From the NCBI RefSeq assembly GCF_024345475.1, contig NZ_JAGQBE010000019.1, positions 1 to 36,695 of the forward strand: a DNA stretch of 36,695 nucleotides, read 5' to 3'. The stretch comes from Cyanobium sp. T1B-Tous (lineage in GTDB: Bacteria > Cyanobacteriota > Cyanobacteriia > PCC-6307 > Cyanobiaceae). Position 1 is the first letter of the stretch, and every line of letters starts with the position of its first letter. A model generated the notes under the pieces. The model was given only the letters and a program-made list of their open reading frames with translations, made no database searches and had not been told where the DNA came from. Shown here piece by piece: positions 24,688 through 33,694 of the stretch. Made by a program: the position numbers and the translations under genes.

Positions 24688-26136
24688 ATGGCCTGTCTGA
24701 TCGCCGCGCCCAGCAGCGGCAGCGGCAAGACCCTGGTGTCGCTGTGCCTGGCGGCCTGGGCCCGGCGCCAGGGCCGGCGCCTGCAGCCCTTCAAGGTGGG
24801 GCCCGACTACCTCGACCCCCAGCTGCTCAGCCGGGTCAGCGGCCTCACCTGCCGCAACCTCGATCCGCTGCTGTGCGGGCCGGAGTGGCTGGAGCGCTGC
24901 TTCGCCTGGCACGGCAGCCGGGCCGACCTCGCCTTGGTGGAGGGGGTGATGGGCCTGTTCGACGGCCGCGGCCCCAGCAGTGAGGGCAGTTCGGCGGCGG
25001 TGGCGGCCCAGCTGAACCTGCCGGTGGTGCTGGTGGTGGAGGCCTCCCGCCAGGCGGGCTCCCTGGCGGCCCTGGTGCGGGGCTTCCGCGACCATGGCCC
25101 GCCGCCGGTGCAGCTGGCGGGCGTGGTGCTCAACCGGGTGGGCAGCGAGCGCCACCATGCCCTGCTGGCGGAAGCGCTCGAGAGTATCGCCGTGCCGCTG
25201 CTGGGGGTGCTGCCGCACCACCCCAGCCTGGAGCTGCCCTCGCGCCACCTGGGGCTGCTGCCGCCGGGGGAACTGCACGACCTCGAGCAACGCCAGGACC
25301 AATGGGCCGACCTGGCCGCCCGCCACCTCGATCTCGAGCAGCTCGAACCCCTGCTGGCACCCCCCGCCCCCCAGGCCCGCGCCGAGGATCCGATCCGCTG
25401 GTGCCTGCGGGATCACGCTGTAGCCCTGGAGCAGCCCGAGCCGCCCACGGTGGCCATCGCCAGCGACGCGGCCTTCCACTTCCGCTACCCGGAGGCCGGG
25501 GAGCTGCTGGAAGCGGTGGGGCTCGAACCGGTGTCCTGGAGCCCCCTGGCCGACGAGCCGCTGCCGGCGGGCTGCCGGGCGGTGCTGCTGCCGGGGGGCT
25601 ACCCGGAGCTGCATGCCGCCCAGCTGGCCGCCAGCCGGCGCAGCCTCCACGACCTGGCCCGGGCGGCGGCGGCGGGCCTGCCCGTGGTGGCCGAGTGCGG
25701 TGGGCTGCTGCTGCTGGGCTCAACCCTCAGCGACGCCGAGGGCCGCCCGCACCGGATGGCCGGGGTATTGCCCTTCTCTGCCCAACAAGGGGCGCTGAGC
25801 CTGGGCTACCGCCAGGCCACAGCCACCGCCCACGGGCTGCTGGTGCGGCCGGGTGAAACCCTGTGCGGCCATGAATTCCACCGCTGGCAGCTTGAACCTG
25901 TGGCCACAAACGGCGGGCTGTGGCAGCTTGAAGGGTGGGGCACTCCACAGCGAAGCGAAGGATGGACAGCGCCGAACGTGCACGCCAGCTGGCTGCATCT
26001 CCACTGGGCTGGATGCCCGGTGATTCCCTCTCGCCTGGCCGCCGCAGCCGGGCGCGCCGCGCCGCTGCCGACGAGCGCCGCTTCATCCAGCCCCATGAGC
26101 CCAAGCCCCAGATCCAGCAGGAGCGCTGGCGGCTGA
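24688..26136 (+). CDS. cbiA: cobyrinic acid a,c-diamide synthase
   Basis: 482 residues. CbiA/CobB uses glutamine and ATP to amidate the a and c side chains of cobyrinic acid in corrin synthesis, consistent with (pseudo)cobalamin production by picocyanobacteria. The N-terminal P-loop is APSSGSGKTLVSLCLAAWAR, then KVGPDYLDPQLLSRVSG and EGVMGLFDGRGPSSEGSSAA. The glutaminase part has LLPGGYPELHAAQLAASRR and the nucleophile Cys in VAECGGLLLLG, with HEFHRWQLEP and HASWLHLHWAGCP at the end. Residues beyond about 445 are a Ser/Pro/Arg-rich tail overlapping the next gene in another frame and do not look like the family. It is 13 bp after opcA. Confidence 0.93.
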   Translation: MACLIAAPSSGSGKTLVSLCLAAWARRQGRRLQPFKVGPDYLDPQLLSRVSGLTCRNLDPLLCGPEWLERCFAWHGSRADLALVEGVMGLFDGRGPSSEGSSAAVAAQLNLPVVLVVEASRQAGSLAALVRGFRDHGPPPVQLAGVVLNRVGSERHHALLAEALESIAVPLLGVLPHHPSLELPSRHLGLLPPGELHDLEQRQDQWADLAARHLDLEQLEPLLAPPAPQARAEDPIRWCLRDHAVALEQPEPPTVAIASDAAFHFRYPEAGELLEAVGLEPVSWSPLADEPLPAGCRAVLLPGGYPELHAAQLAASRRSLHDLARAAAAGLPVVAECGGLLLLGSTLSDAEGRPHRMAGVLPFSAQQGALSLGYRQATATAHGLLVRPGETLCGHEFHRWQLEPVATNGGLWQLEGWGTPQRSEGWTAPNVHASWLHLHWAGCPVIPSRLAAAAGRAAPLPTSAASSSPMSPSPRSSRSAGG

Positions 26137-26387
26137 TGGTGCGGGGCCAGGTGCAGGGGGTGGGCTACCGGGCCGCCTGCTGCTCCCGGGCCCAGGACCT
26201 CGGCCTCAGCGGCTGGGTGCGCAACCGCCCCGATGGCTCGGTGGAAATCGAGGCCGAGGGCTCCCCCCTCGAACTCACCGAACTGCGCCTCTGGTGCGAG
26301 AAGGGTCCGGCGGAGGCGGTGGTGAACAGCGTGGCCAGCAGCCAGGTGGCCGCCACCGGCGCCGACTGGTTTGAGGTGCGGCGCTGA
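26013..26387 (+). CDS. acylphosphatase
   Basis: 124 residues from ATG 26013, or 83 from ATG 26136. The small alpha/beta domain reads RWRLMVRGQVQGVGYRAAC with the catalytic Arg in GVGYR and then LSGWVRNRPDGSVEIEAEG with the catalytic Asn in VRN. It hydrolyses acyl phosphates such as carbamoyl or 1,3-bisphosphoglycerate. ATG 26136 overlaps the cbiA stop (TGATG) but would remove the first beta strand (RWRL), so I prefer 26013, which produces a 124-bp overlap with cbiA in a different frame and an Arg-rich N-terminal extension. No other in-frame start lies between the two. The gene ends 5 bp before the next start. Confidence 0.8.
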   Translation: MPGDSLSPGRRSRARRAAADERRFIQPHEPKPQIQQERWRLMVRGQVQGVGYRAACCSRAQDLGLSGWVRNRPDGSVEIEAEGSPLELTELRLWCEKGPAEAVVNSVASSQVAATGADWFEVRR

Positions 26388-26392
26388 CTGGG

Positions 26393-27019
26393 GTGGTGGC
26401 GGCAGAACCCACGCCCGCGCCGAAGCTCGAGCTGTGGCTGCTGCGCCACGGGGCCACCGCGTGGGCCCTCAACGGGCGCCACACCGGCCGCACCGACCTG
26501 CCCTTGCTGCCGGAAGGGGAAGCGGAAGCTCGGGCCCTGGCGCCGGTGCTGGCCCGGCAGCCCTTCGCCGCCGTGCTGGTGAGCCCGCTGCAGCGGGCGC
26601 GGCGCACCGCCGAGCTGGCCGGGCTGGGGGCTGACGCCCGGATCTGCCCCGACCTGCAGGAATGGGACTACGGCCGCTACGAGGGGATCACCACCGCCGA
26701 GATCCGCGCACAGGTGCCCGGCTGGACCGTGTGGAGCCACGGCTGCCCCGACGGAGAAAGCAGCCCCCAGGTGGAGGCGCGCTGCCAGCGGGTGATCGCC
26801 CTGGCTGAAGCGCTGGTGGAATCGCAGGCAGGCGCGGGCGCGGTGGCGCTGGTGGCCCACGGCCATATCCTGCGCAGCCTGGCGGGCACCTGGCTGGGCC
26901 TGGGGCCGGGCGGCGGAGCGTTGCTGAATCTGAACACGGCCACCCTCTCGGTGCTCGGCCATGAGCGGGAGCGGCGCACGGTGGTGCGTTGGAATGCCCC
27001 CGTGGTGCCCCCAGCGTGA
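26393..27019 (+). CDS. histidine phosphatase family protein
   Basis: 208 residues from a GTG. The RHG motif (LLRHGATAWALNGRHTGRTD, phosphohistidine site) is near residue 18. LVSPLQRARRTAELAGLG, QEWDYGRYEGITTAEI and VALVAHGHILRSLAGTWLGL complete the pattern of the phosphoglycerate-mutase-like superfamily. GpmB/CobC-type sugar phosphatases fit best in length. CobC, an alpha-ribazole phosphatase, is conceivable next to cbiA, but the sequence does not prove it. It sits 5 bp after the acylphosphatase and 15 bp before the membrane protein, in the same direction. Confidence 0.88.
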   Translation: MVAAEPTPAPKLELWLLRHGATAWALNGRHTGRTDLPLLPEGEAEARALAPVLARQPFAAVLVSPLQRARRTAELAGLGADARICPDLQEWDYGRYEGITTAEIRAQVPGWTVWSHGCPDGESSPQVEARCQRVIALAEALVESQAGAGAVALVAHGHILRSLAGTWLGLGPGGGALLNLNTATLSVLGHERERRTVVRWNAPVVPPA

Positions 27020-27034
27020 TCGCTGCCCTCGTGA

Positions 27035-27748
27035 ATGACTGATCTCCAGAGCACGGGCCAGGGTCTGGCCGCCCTGCTGGGGGAGCTGGCCGCCTATGGC
27101 CTGGCGATCGGCTTCTCACCCCTGCACATCGGCCTGCTGCTGCTGCTGTTGCTGGGCCCGAAACCCGTGCAGCGGGGCGGCTGGTTTGTGGTGGGCTGGC
27201 TGGCCACGGCGGCCCTGGCGGTGACGCTGCTGCTCACGGTGGGCCATGGCCTGCTGCTGACCATGGACAAGGGCAGCAGCCACCGCACCGGCCTCGACCT
27301 GCTGGCGGCCGGGGCCCTGCTGGGGCTGGGGCTCAAGGAGCTGCTGGGCAAGGAGGAGGACGGGGCCGAGCCCCCGGCCTGGACCCGCAAGCTGGACCAG
27401 TTCTGTGCCATGCCACTGCCCCTGCTGGTGGGGATCAGCGCCGCCCTGGAGGTGGCCAGCCCCGATGATCTCTTCCTGTTTGCCAAGACGGCCGGCAGCC
27501 TGCTGGCGGCGGACCTGGGCCACGACCAGGAGGTGCTGGCCACCGGCGTGTTCAGCCTGGTGAGCGCCAGCCTGCTGCTCACACCCCTGCTGGCCCTGGT
27601 GCTGGCCGGCCCCGAACGGGTGCTGCCCCTGCTGGAGCGGGGCAAGCAGTGGCTGTTCGCCAAGGGCGACCTGCTGGTGGGCCTGGTGAGCGTGGCCCTG
27701 GCGGGCTACCTGGGCTGGCAGGGCATCCAGGGCCTGCAGCTGGGCTGA
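27035..27748 (+). CDS. GAP/Sap-type six-helix membrane protein
   Basis: 237 residues with about six membrane helices: FSPLHIGLLLLLLLGPKPVQ, GWFVVGWLATAALAVTLLLT, LLAAGALLGLGLKELL, LPLLVGISAALEVASPDDLF, GVFSLVSASLLLTPLLALVL and GLVSVALAGYLGWQ. It fits the GAP family (related to mycobacterial lipid-addressing Sap/Gap), known for lipid transport in mycobacteria; the function in cyanobacteria is not known. It is the last of the plus-strand run and is followed 40 bp later by the first 37-nt hairpin repeat. Confidence 0.7.
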   Translation: MTDLQSTGQGLAALLGELAAYGLAIGFSPLHIGLLLLLLLGPKPVQRGGWFVVGWLATAALAVTLLLTVGHGLLLTMDKGSSHRTGLDLLAAGALLGLGLKELLGKEEDGAEPPAWTRKLDQFCAMPLPLLVGISAALEVASPDDLFLFAKTAGSLLAADLGHDQEVLATGVFSLVSASLLLTPLLALVLAGPERVLPLLERGKQWLFAKGDLLVGLVSVALAGYLGWQGIQGLQLG

Positions 27749-27912
27749 GCGGTGGGTCCTGGCAAGGGCTGGCCTGCAACACACCCTCTCCTGAAACCTG
27801 TACAGGTTGTACAGATTCAAGGAGCGTTCCAAACCCACACAAACCCGGGGGGCGAACCCCACCGGAGCGTCTCGCGATCACCCGCAACCCATCACCCGTA
27901 ACCCATCAGCCA
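27749..27912. other. convergent intergenic region, GAP-type gene / helicase
   Basis: A 164-bp gap between two convergent genes. It holds the first 37-nt hairpin repeat (27788-27824) and, closer to the helicase stop, short tandem-like copies of CCCATCA / CCCGTAACCCATCAGCCATC (about 27886-27915). I see no gene or RNA in it. Confidence 0.5.
27788..27824 (+). repeat. 37-nt hairpin repeat, copy 1
   Basis: The sequence starts CTCCTGAAACC and ends GATTCAAGGAG. The core CTGTAC-AGGTT-GTACAG forms a perfect 6-bp stem with loop AGGTT; the outer arms CTCCT/AGGAG and GAA/TTC pair with one bulged A. It is 31/37 identical to the reverse complement of copy 2 (32640-32676). It lies 40 bp after the GAP-type gene stop, in the convergent gap with the helicase gene. 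No T tract follows it. Confidence 0.75.
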
Positions 27913-29391
27913 TCAGGGATCGGCCTGCAGCCAGTCGCCCCAGAGCTGTTGGTCGGCGAGGGCGCTGGCACCGGCACCCGGCGCGCCGGCCTGGAGGGTC
28001 ACGGCCTGGCTGGCGCGGCTCACCGCCACGTACACGAGCTGGCGGCGCAGCACCAGGTCGCTGGGCCAGAACACATCGCCATCGACGAACACCTCGGCGA
28101 AGGTGCTGCCCTGGCTGCGGTGCACGGTGAGCACGGCAGCCGGACCGAGGGAGGCAAAGGCGTCCCGCACCAGGAAAAAGCGGCGCCACAGGCCCTTGCC
28201 CTCCTGCTTGCCAGCGTCCCTGGCCCGTTGACGCAGGCGGGCCAACACCGCCTCGAGGGCGCTCCGGCCCGCCGTACCCAGGGGCGGCAGCAGCCGCAGG
28301 CTGAGCTGGCTGTCGCCGGCCTCCACCTTGGCCATGAGCGTGTCAATCACCGGGGGGCAGAGGTCGCCGCCGAGATCCGCCGTGGCTATGCCGAAATCGG
28401 CCAGGTCGCAGCGCTCGGGGGTCACATCGCGCACCACCAGCTCCCGGTTGGTGCCGAGCACCATGTCGGGCTCCTCGGCGGCGTCCTCGCCCTCGCGGCA
28501 GGCGGGGGCCATCACGGCGGCACGGGTGATCAGCACCTCGCCGGGCAGCACGGGCAGCTGGTCGGCCATCTCGCCGTGCAGGGCGCGGCGGGCGATCGGC
28601 ACCAGCTGCTCCAGGGAGCGGTTGGTGTAGCAGAGGATGCGGGCCAGGTCGGGGTTGTCGGTTTCGGCGCTGCGGCGCAGGGCGGCCTGGGCGGCTTCGA
28701 GCCAGGCGCCGCGCTCCAGCAGGGCCACCTGGCCCGTGGCGGTGCGGATCGGTGGCAGGGCCGGCGGGCGCCGGCAGGGCAGGGCGCCCTGGCGCAGGCC
28801 CGAGGCCAGCCGCAGCACGGGCCCCTGGTGGCGCACCACCTCGCGCAGCTCGGCCCGGCAGGCCCGGCCCAGGCTGAACACCGGACTCTCGGGCTCGCCC
28901 ACCGGCGGCAACTGGGCCGGATCGCCCACAAACACCAGCCGGGTGCGGAAGGGGTGGGCGCAGCGCAGGCTGATCTCCAACAGGGTGGAATCCACCATCG
29001 AGGCCTCGTCGATCAGCACCAGGCCCAGGTGCTCGAGGGCCATGGCGGTCTGCTCGGTCTCCTCACAGCGCTCCAGGTCGCGCTGGCGCTTGAGCTTGAG
29101 GCGCAGCAGCCGGTGGATGGTGGAGGGAAACCAGGTGGGCGAGAGGCCCGCCAGGGCCAGGTGGGAGCGCAGCACGCCCACGGCCTTGTGGGTGGGGGCC
29201 ACCACGGTCCAGCAGAGGCCGGTGGCCTCCACCTGGGCCAACAAGCGCATTGAGAGAAAGGTTTTGCCGGTGCCGGCGTAGCCGCTCAGCACAAACGGCG
29301 TGCCATCCCCAGGCGCGGCTAGCCAGTCGGCGAAGGCGGCCGCCGCGGCCTGCTGGTCGGCGGTGAGGGCGGGAGCTTCGGCGTCAGCCAA
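27913..29391 (-). CDS. RecD2/Dda-like SF1 DNA helicase
   Basis: 492 residues. Walker A is LSGYAGTGKTFLSMRLLAQV (about 36-55), followed by APTHKAVGVLRSHLALAG (motif Ia), LVLIDEASMVDSTLLEISL (Walker B with DEAS), VFVGDPAQLPPVGEPESPVF (motif III) and near the C-terminus AVLTVHRSQGSTFAEVFVDG and YVAVSRASQAVTL (motifs V and VI). This is the superfamily 1B helicase set of RecD2 and T4 Dda, without a nuclease domain. A DNA repair or replication role is likely. The start is 5 bp after the stop of the DUF212 gene, so it is the third gene of the crtE unit. Confidence 0.9.
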   Translation of the reverse strand: MADAEAPALTADQQAAAAAFADWLAAPGDGTPFVLSGYAGTGKTFLSMRLLAQVEATGLCWTVVAPTHKAVGVLRSHLALAGLSPTWFPSTIHRLLRLKLKRQRDLERCEETEQTAMALEHLGLVLIDEASMVDSTLLEISLRCAHPFRTRLVFVGDPAQLPPVGEPESPVFSLGRACRAELREVVRHQGPVLRLASGLRQGALPCRRPPALPPIRTATGQVALLERGAWLEAAQAALRRSAETDNPDLARILCYTNRSLEQLVPIARRALHGEMADQLPVLPGEVLITRAAVMAPACREGEDAAEEPDMVLGTNRELVVRDVTPERCDLADFGIATADLGGDLCPPVIDTLMAKVEAGDSQLSLRLLPPLGTAGRSALEAVLARLRQRARDAGKQEGKGLWRRFFLVRDAFASLGPAAVLTVHRSQGSTFAEVFVDGDVFWPSDLVLRRQLVYVAVSRASQAVTLQAGAPGAGASALADQQLWGDWLQADP

Positions 29392-29396
29392 CAGGA

Positions 29397-31001
<1,605 letters not shown>

Positions 31002-32609
31002 ATGGCCCCAACGTCCTTGCCGGCCGCGCCTCCAGTCGCTCCCGGCCCCCTTGCTCCACCGGTTCCGGTGATGCCCCCGGCAGCCGCCCCTGACAACTGG
31101 CTGGCCTTCCTGCAGACCCAGGTGCTGCCGATCGTGATCAACCTGATCGGTGCCCTGGCGATCCTGCTGGTGGGCTGGCTGGTGGCCGGCGTGGTGGCCA
31201 GCACCTGCCGGCGACTGCTGCGCCGCACCCGCCTCGATCGCCTCGTGGGCAGCGGGCCGGAGCCCAGCGGCCCGGGCTTCTCCCTTGAGCGCTGGATCGC
31301 CACCCTGATTTTCTGGGTGATCCTGGTGCTGGCGGTGGTGGCGGCACTGAACGTGCTCAACCTCGCCACGGTTTCGGAACCGCTCAACCAGTTCCTCAAC
31401 CAGATTTTTGCCTTCCTGCCCAAGCTCGGCGCCGCGGCGGTGCTGGCAGCCGTGGGCTGGCTGGTGGCCAGTTTGGGCCGCTCGGCGGTGCGCCGCAGCA
31501 ACAAACTGCTGCGCTTCGAAGAGCGCTTCATCGATGTGGACGACAGCGGTCAACACCTGCTGGTGAGCGAAACGCTCGCCAACCTCCTCTACTGGCTGGT
31601 GCTGCTGTTCTTCCTGCCGCTGGTGCTCAACGCCCTCAATCTGGGCAGCCAGCTGGCGCCGTTGGCCAACCTGCTCAGCGACCTGCTTGCCGCCCTGCCG
31701 CGGCTGATCAAGGCGGCCGCCATTGCGGCCGTGGGCTGGTTCATCGCCCGCAGCGTGGGGCGGATCGTGCGCCAACTGGTGACGTCTGCCGGAGGTGATC
31801 GCCTCGGCGAAAGCTTTGGGCTCAGGGCTGAAAACGGCCAGGGGCTCTCCTGGCTCCTGGGCACGATCACCTACGTGCTGCTGCTGATCCCAACGGCCAC
31901 GGCGGCCCTGGAGGCCCTGGCGATCTCGGCCATCTCCCAACCAGCCACCGCCATGCTCAACCAGGTGATGGGCAGTCTGCCGCAGGTGTTCACCGCCGTG
32001 GTGATCCTGGTGGCAGCGGTGGCGATCGGCCGCTTCGTGGGCCAACTGGTGGCCCAGATTCTCGAGGGTTTTGGCTTCGACCGGGTGTTCGCCTGGCTGG
32101 GCTTTGAAAGCCGCGGCACAAACCTCAGTGACGGTGACGCCGGCGCCTTCAACGCACCGGGCCGCCGCCGGCCGTCAGAGCTGGTGGGCGTGGTGGTGAT
32201 GGTGGGCATCCTGCTGTTCGCCCTGGTAGCAGCCACCGACGTGCTCGGCCTGCCGGCCCTCACCGGCGTGGTCACGGGCCTGCTCTCCCTGTCCGGCCAG
32301 GTGCTGGCGGGGCTGCTGGTGTTCGGCGTGGGGCTCTACCTGGCCAACCTGGCGGCTGGGCTGCTGCGCAGCTCCGGCAGCCAGCAGGGCGCCCTGCTGG
32401 CCCAGATCTCGCGGGTGGCGATCGTCGCCTTCAGCGGCGCCATGGCCCTGCGCCAGATCGGCGTCGCCCCCGACATCGTCAACCTGGCCTTCGGCCTGCT
32501 GCTGGGCGCCATCGCCGTGGCCGCAGCCCTGGCCTTCGGTCTGGGAGGCCGGGATGTGGCCGCCGAGCAGTGGCGCGCCTGGATGGAGGACTTCCGCCAG
32601 CGGCGCTGA
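31002..32609 (+). CDS. TM-helix-repeat mechanosensitive-type membrane protein
   Basis: 535 residues. A Pro-rich start (MAPTSLPAAPPVAPG) is followed by about five internal repeats of a hairpin unit: QVLPIVINLIGALAILLVGW, AFLPKLGAAAVLAAVGWLVA, AALPRLIKAAAIAAVGWFIA, GSLPQVFTAVVILVAAVAIG and LSGQVLAGLLVFGVGLYLAN. Each has a Leu-Pro, a run of small and aliphatic residues and a Gly near the end. This is the conserved TM-helix repeat (PF05552-like) of CmpX-type proteins, which are linked to MscS-type mechanosensitive channels; the MscS beta domain itself is not seen. A role in osmotic response or membrane homeostasis is likely. It is divergent from crtE over a 178-bp gap and convergent with folD. 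Confidence 0.85.
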   Translation: MAPTSLPAAPPVAPGPLAPPVPVMPPAAAPDNWLAFLQTQVLPIVINLIGALAILLVGWLVAGVVASTCRRLLRRTRLDRLVGSGPEPSGPGFSLERWIATLIFWVILVLAVVAALNVLNLATVSEPLNQFLNQIFAFLPKLGAAAVLAAVGWLVASLGRSAVRRSNKLLRFEERFIDVDDSGQHLLVSETLANLLYWLVLLFFLPLVLNALNLGSQLAPLANLLSDLLAALPRLIKAAAIAAVGWFIARSVGRIVRQLVTSAGGDRLGESFGLRAENGQGLSWLLGTITYVLLLIPTATAALEALAISAISQPATAMLNQVMGSLPQVFTAVVILVAAVAIGRFVGQLVAQILEGFGFDRVFAWLGFESRGTNLSDGDAGAFNAPGRRRPSELVGVVVMVGILLFALVAATDVLGLPALTGVVTGLLSLSGQVLAGLLVFGVGLYLANLAAGLLRSSGSQQGALLAQISRVAIVAFSGAMALRQIGVAPDIVNLAFGLLLGAIAVAAALAFGLGGRDVAAEQWRAWMEDFRQRR

Positions 32610-32737
32610 CGCGGCCCACCCCCACTGCTTGCAGGACTTCTCCTGAATTCCGTACAACCTGTACAGAATTCAGGAGGGCCTCAACGGGGCCCTATGGGTC
32701 TCTCCAGGCAGCCCAAGCGATCCCAAGCCTCCGCCGC
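32610..32737. other. convergent intergenic region, TM-helix protein / folD
   Basis: A 128-bp gap between convergent genes. Its only structure I see is the second 37-nt hairpin repeat (32640-32676). Confidence 0.5.
32640..32676 (-). repeat. 37-nt hairpin repeat, copy 2
   Basis: Arms CTCCTGAATTC (32640-32650) and GAATTCAGGAG (32666-32676) form a perfect 11-bp inverted repeat. Inside, GTAC pairs with GTAC around a five-base loop, with one mismatch; on the minus strand that mismatch becomes a T-G wobble, so the folded RNA would be better on the folD-sense strand. It matches the reverse complement of copy 1 at 31 of 37 positions. It lies 61 bp downstream of the folD stop in the folD-sense direction, in the convergent gap with the TM-helix gene. 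No T tract follows. Confidence 0.78.
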
Positions 32738-33616
32738 TTAGGGCACCAGATCGTCCAGGCCGTGGTCCACACCGGCGCGGCGGCACCAGGCCACTACCGT
32801 GTTCACCAGCAGCAGGGTGACGGTCATCGGGCCGACGCCACCGGGCACCGGGCTGATGGCGCTGGCGATCGGCTCCACCTCCTCGAAGCGCACGTCGCCG
32901 CAGAGGCCGCTCTCGGTGCGGTGGATGCCCACATCCACCACCACGGCACCGGGTTTCACATGCTCGGCGCCGATCATGCGGGGGCGACCGGCGGCCACCA
33001 CCAGCACATCGGCCTGGCGGGTAAGGGCAGCCAGGTCGGCGGTGCGGGAGTGGGCCACGCTCACGGTGGCGTGGGCGGCCTGGAGCATCAGGGCCATGGG
33101 CTGGCCCACCAGGATGCTGCGGCCCACCACCACGGCCCGCTGGCCGGCCAGCTCCACCCCATGGCGGGCCAGCAGGGCCATCACGCCGGCGGGGGTGCAG
33201 CTGCGGGGCCCCGGTTCACCCTTGAGCAGCCGGCCCAGGTTGAGGGTGTGCAGCCCGTCGGCATCCTTATCGGGATCGATCGCCAGCAGCAGCGGGCCCT
33301 CGTCGAGGCCGGCCGGCAGGGGCAGCTGCAGCAGGATGCCGTCGCAGGCGGGGTCGGCGTTGAGGCGCTGCACCGCGGCCAGCACTTCGGCCGGGCTGGC
33401 CGTGGCGCTGAGGTGGGCCCCGAGGCTGGTGATGCCCACCCGGGCGCAGGCCTTCTCCTTGTTGGCCACGTACACGCCGCTGGCCGGGTCGTCGCCCACC
33501 CGCAGCACCGCCAGGCCGGGGGGCCGCCCCACCGCGGGGAGATGCTCGGCGATCACCGCCTGCAGCCGGGCTTCGATCTCACCGGCGAGCTGGCGGCCGT
33601 CCAGACGGGTGGCCAT
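32738..33616 (-). CDS. folD: methylenetetrahydrofolate dehydrogenase/cyclohydrolase
   Basis: 292 residues from the ATG at 33616. FolD interconverts 5,10-methylene- and 10-formyl-tetrahydrofolate, supplying one-carbon units. Motifs: [20 protein letters not shown] then KACARVGI with the catalytic Lys, [55 protein letters not shown], and [20 protein letters not shown] near the C-terminus. Codons upstream in the same frame lie over the neighbouring gene and do not look like this family. The start is 78 bp from that of the divergent phosphohydrolase. Confidence 0.96.
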   Translation of the reverse strand: MATRLDGRQLAGEIEARLQAVIAEHLPAVGRPPGLAVLRVGDDPASGVYVANKEKACARVGITSLGAHLSATASPAEVLAAVQRLNADPACDGILLQLPLPAGLDEGPLLLAIDPDKDADGLHTLNLGRLLKGEPGPRSCTPAGVMALLARHGVELAGQRAVVVGRSILVGQPMALMLQAAHATVSVAHSRTADLAALTRQADVLVVAAGRPRMIGAEHVKPGAVVVDVGIHRTESGLCGDVRFEEVEPIASAISPVPGGVGPMTVTLLLVNTVVAWCRRAGVDHGLDDLVP

Positions 33617-33694
33617 GGGGCAAACAACGACTGCGTCCCTCCAGCTTGCAATCCCAGGGGCGTGCCAGCCCACCGGCAGGGTTAGCGTTTGCCC

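Noticed and set aside
23040-24794. 584-codon open frame antisense to opcA
   Set aside because: Shadow frame with His/Gln/Ala-rich content; opcA is clearly real.
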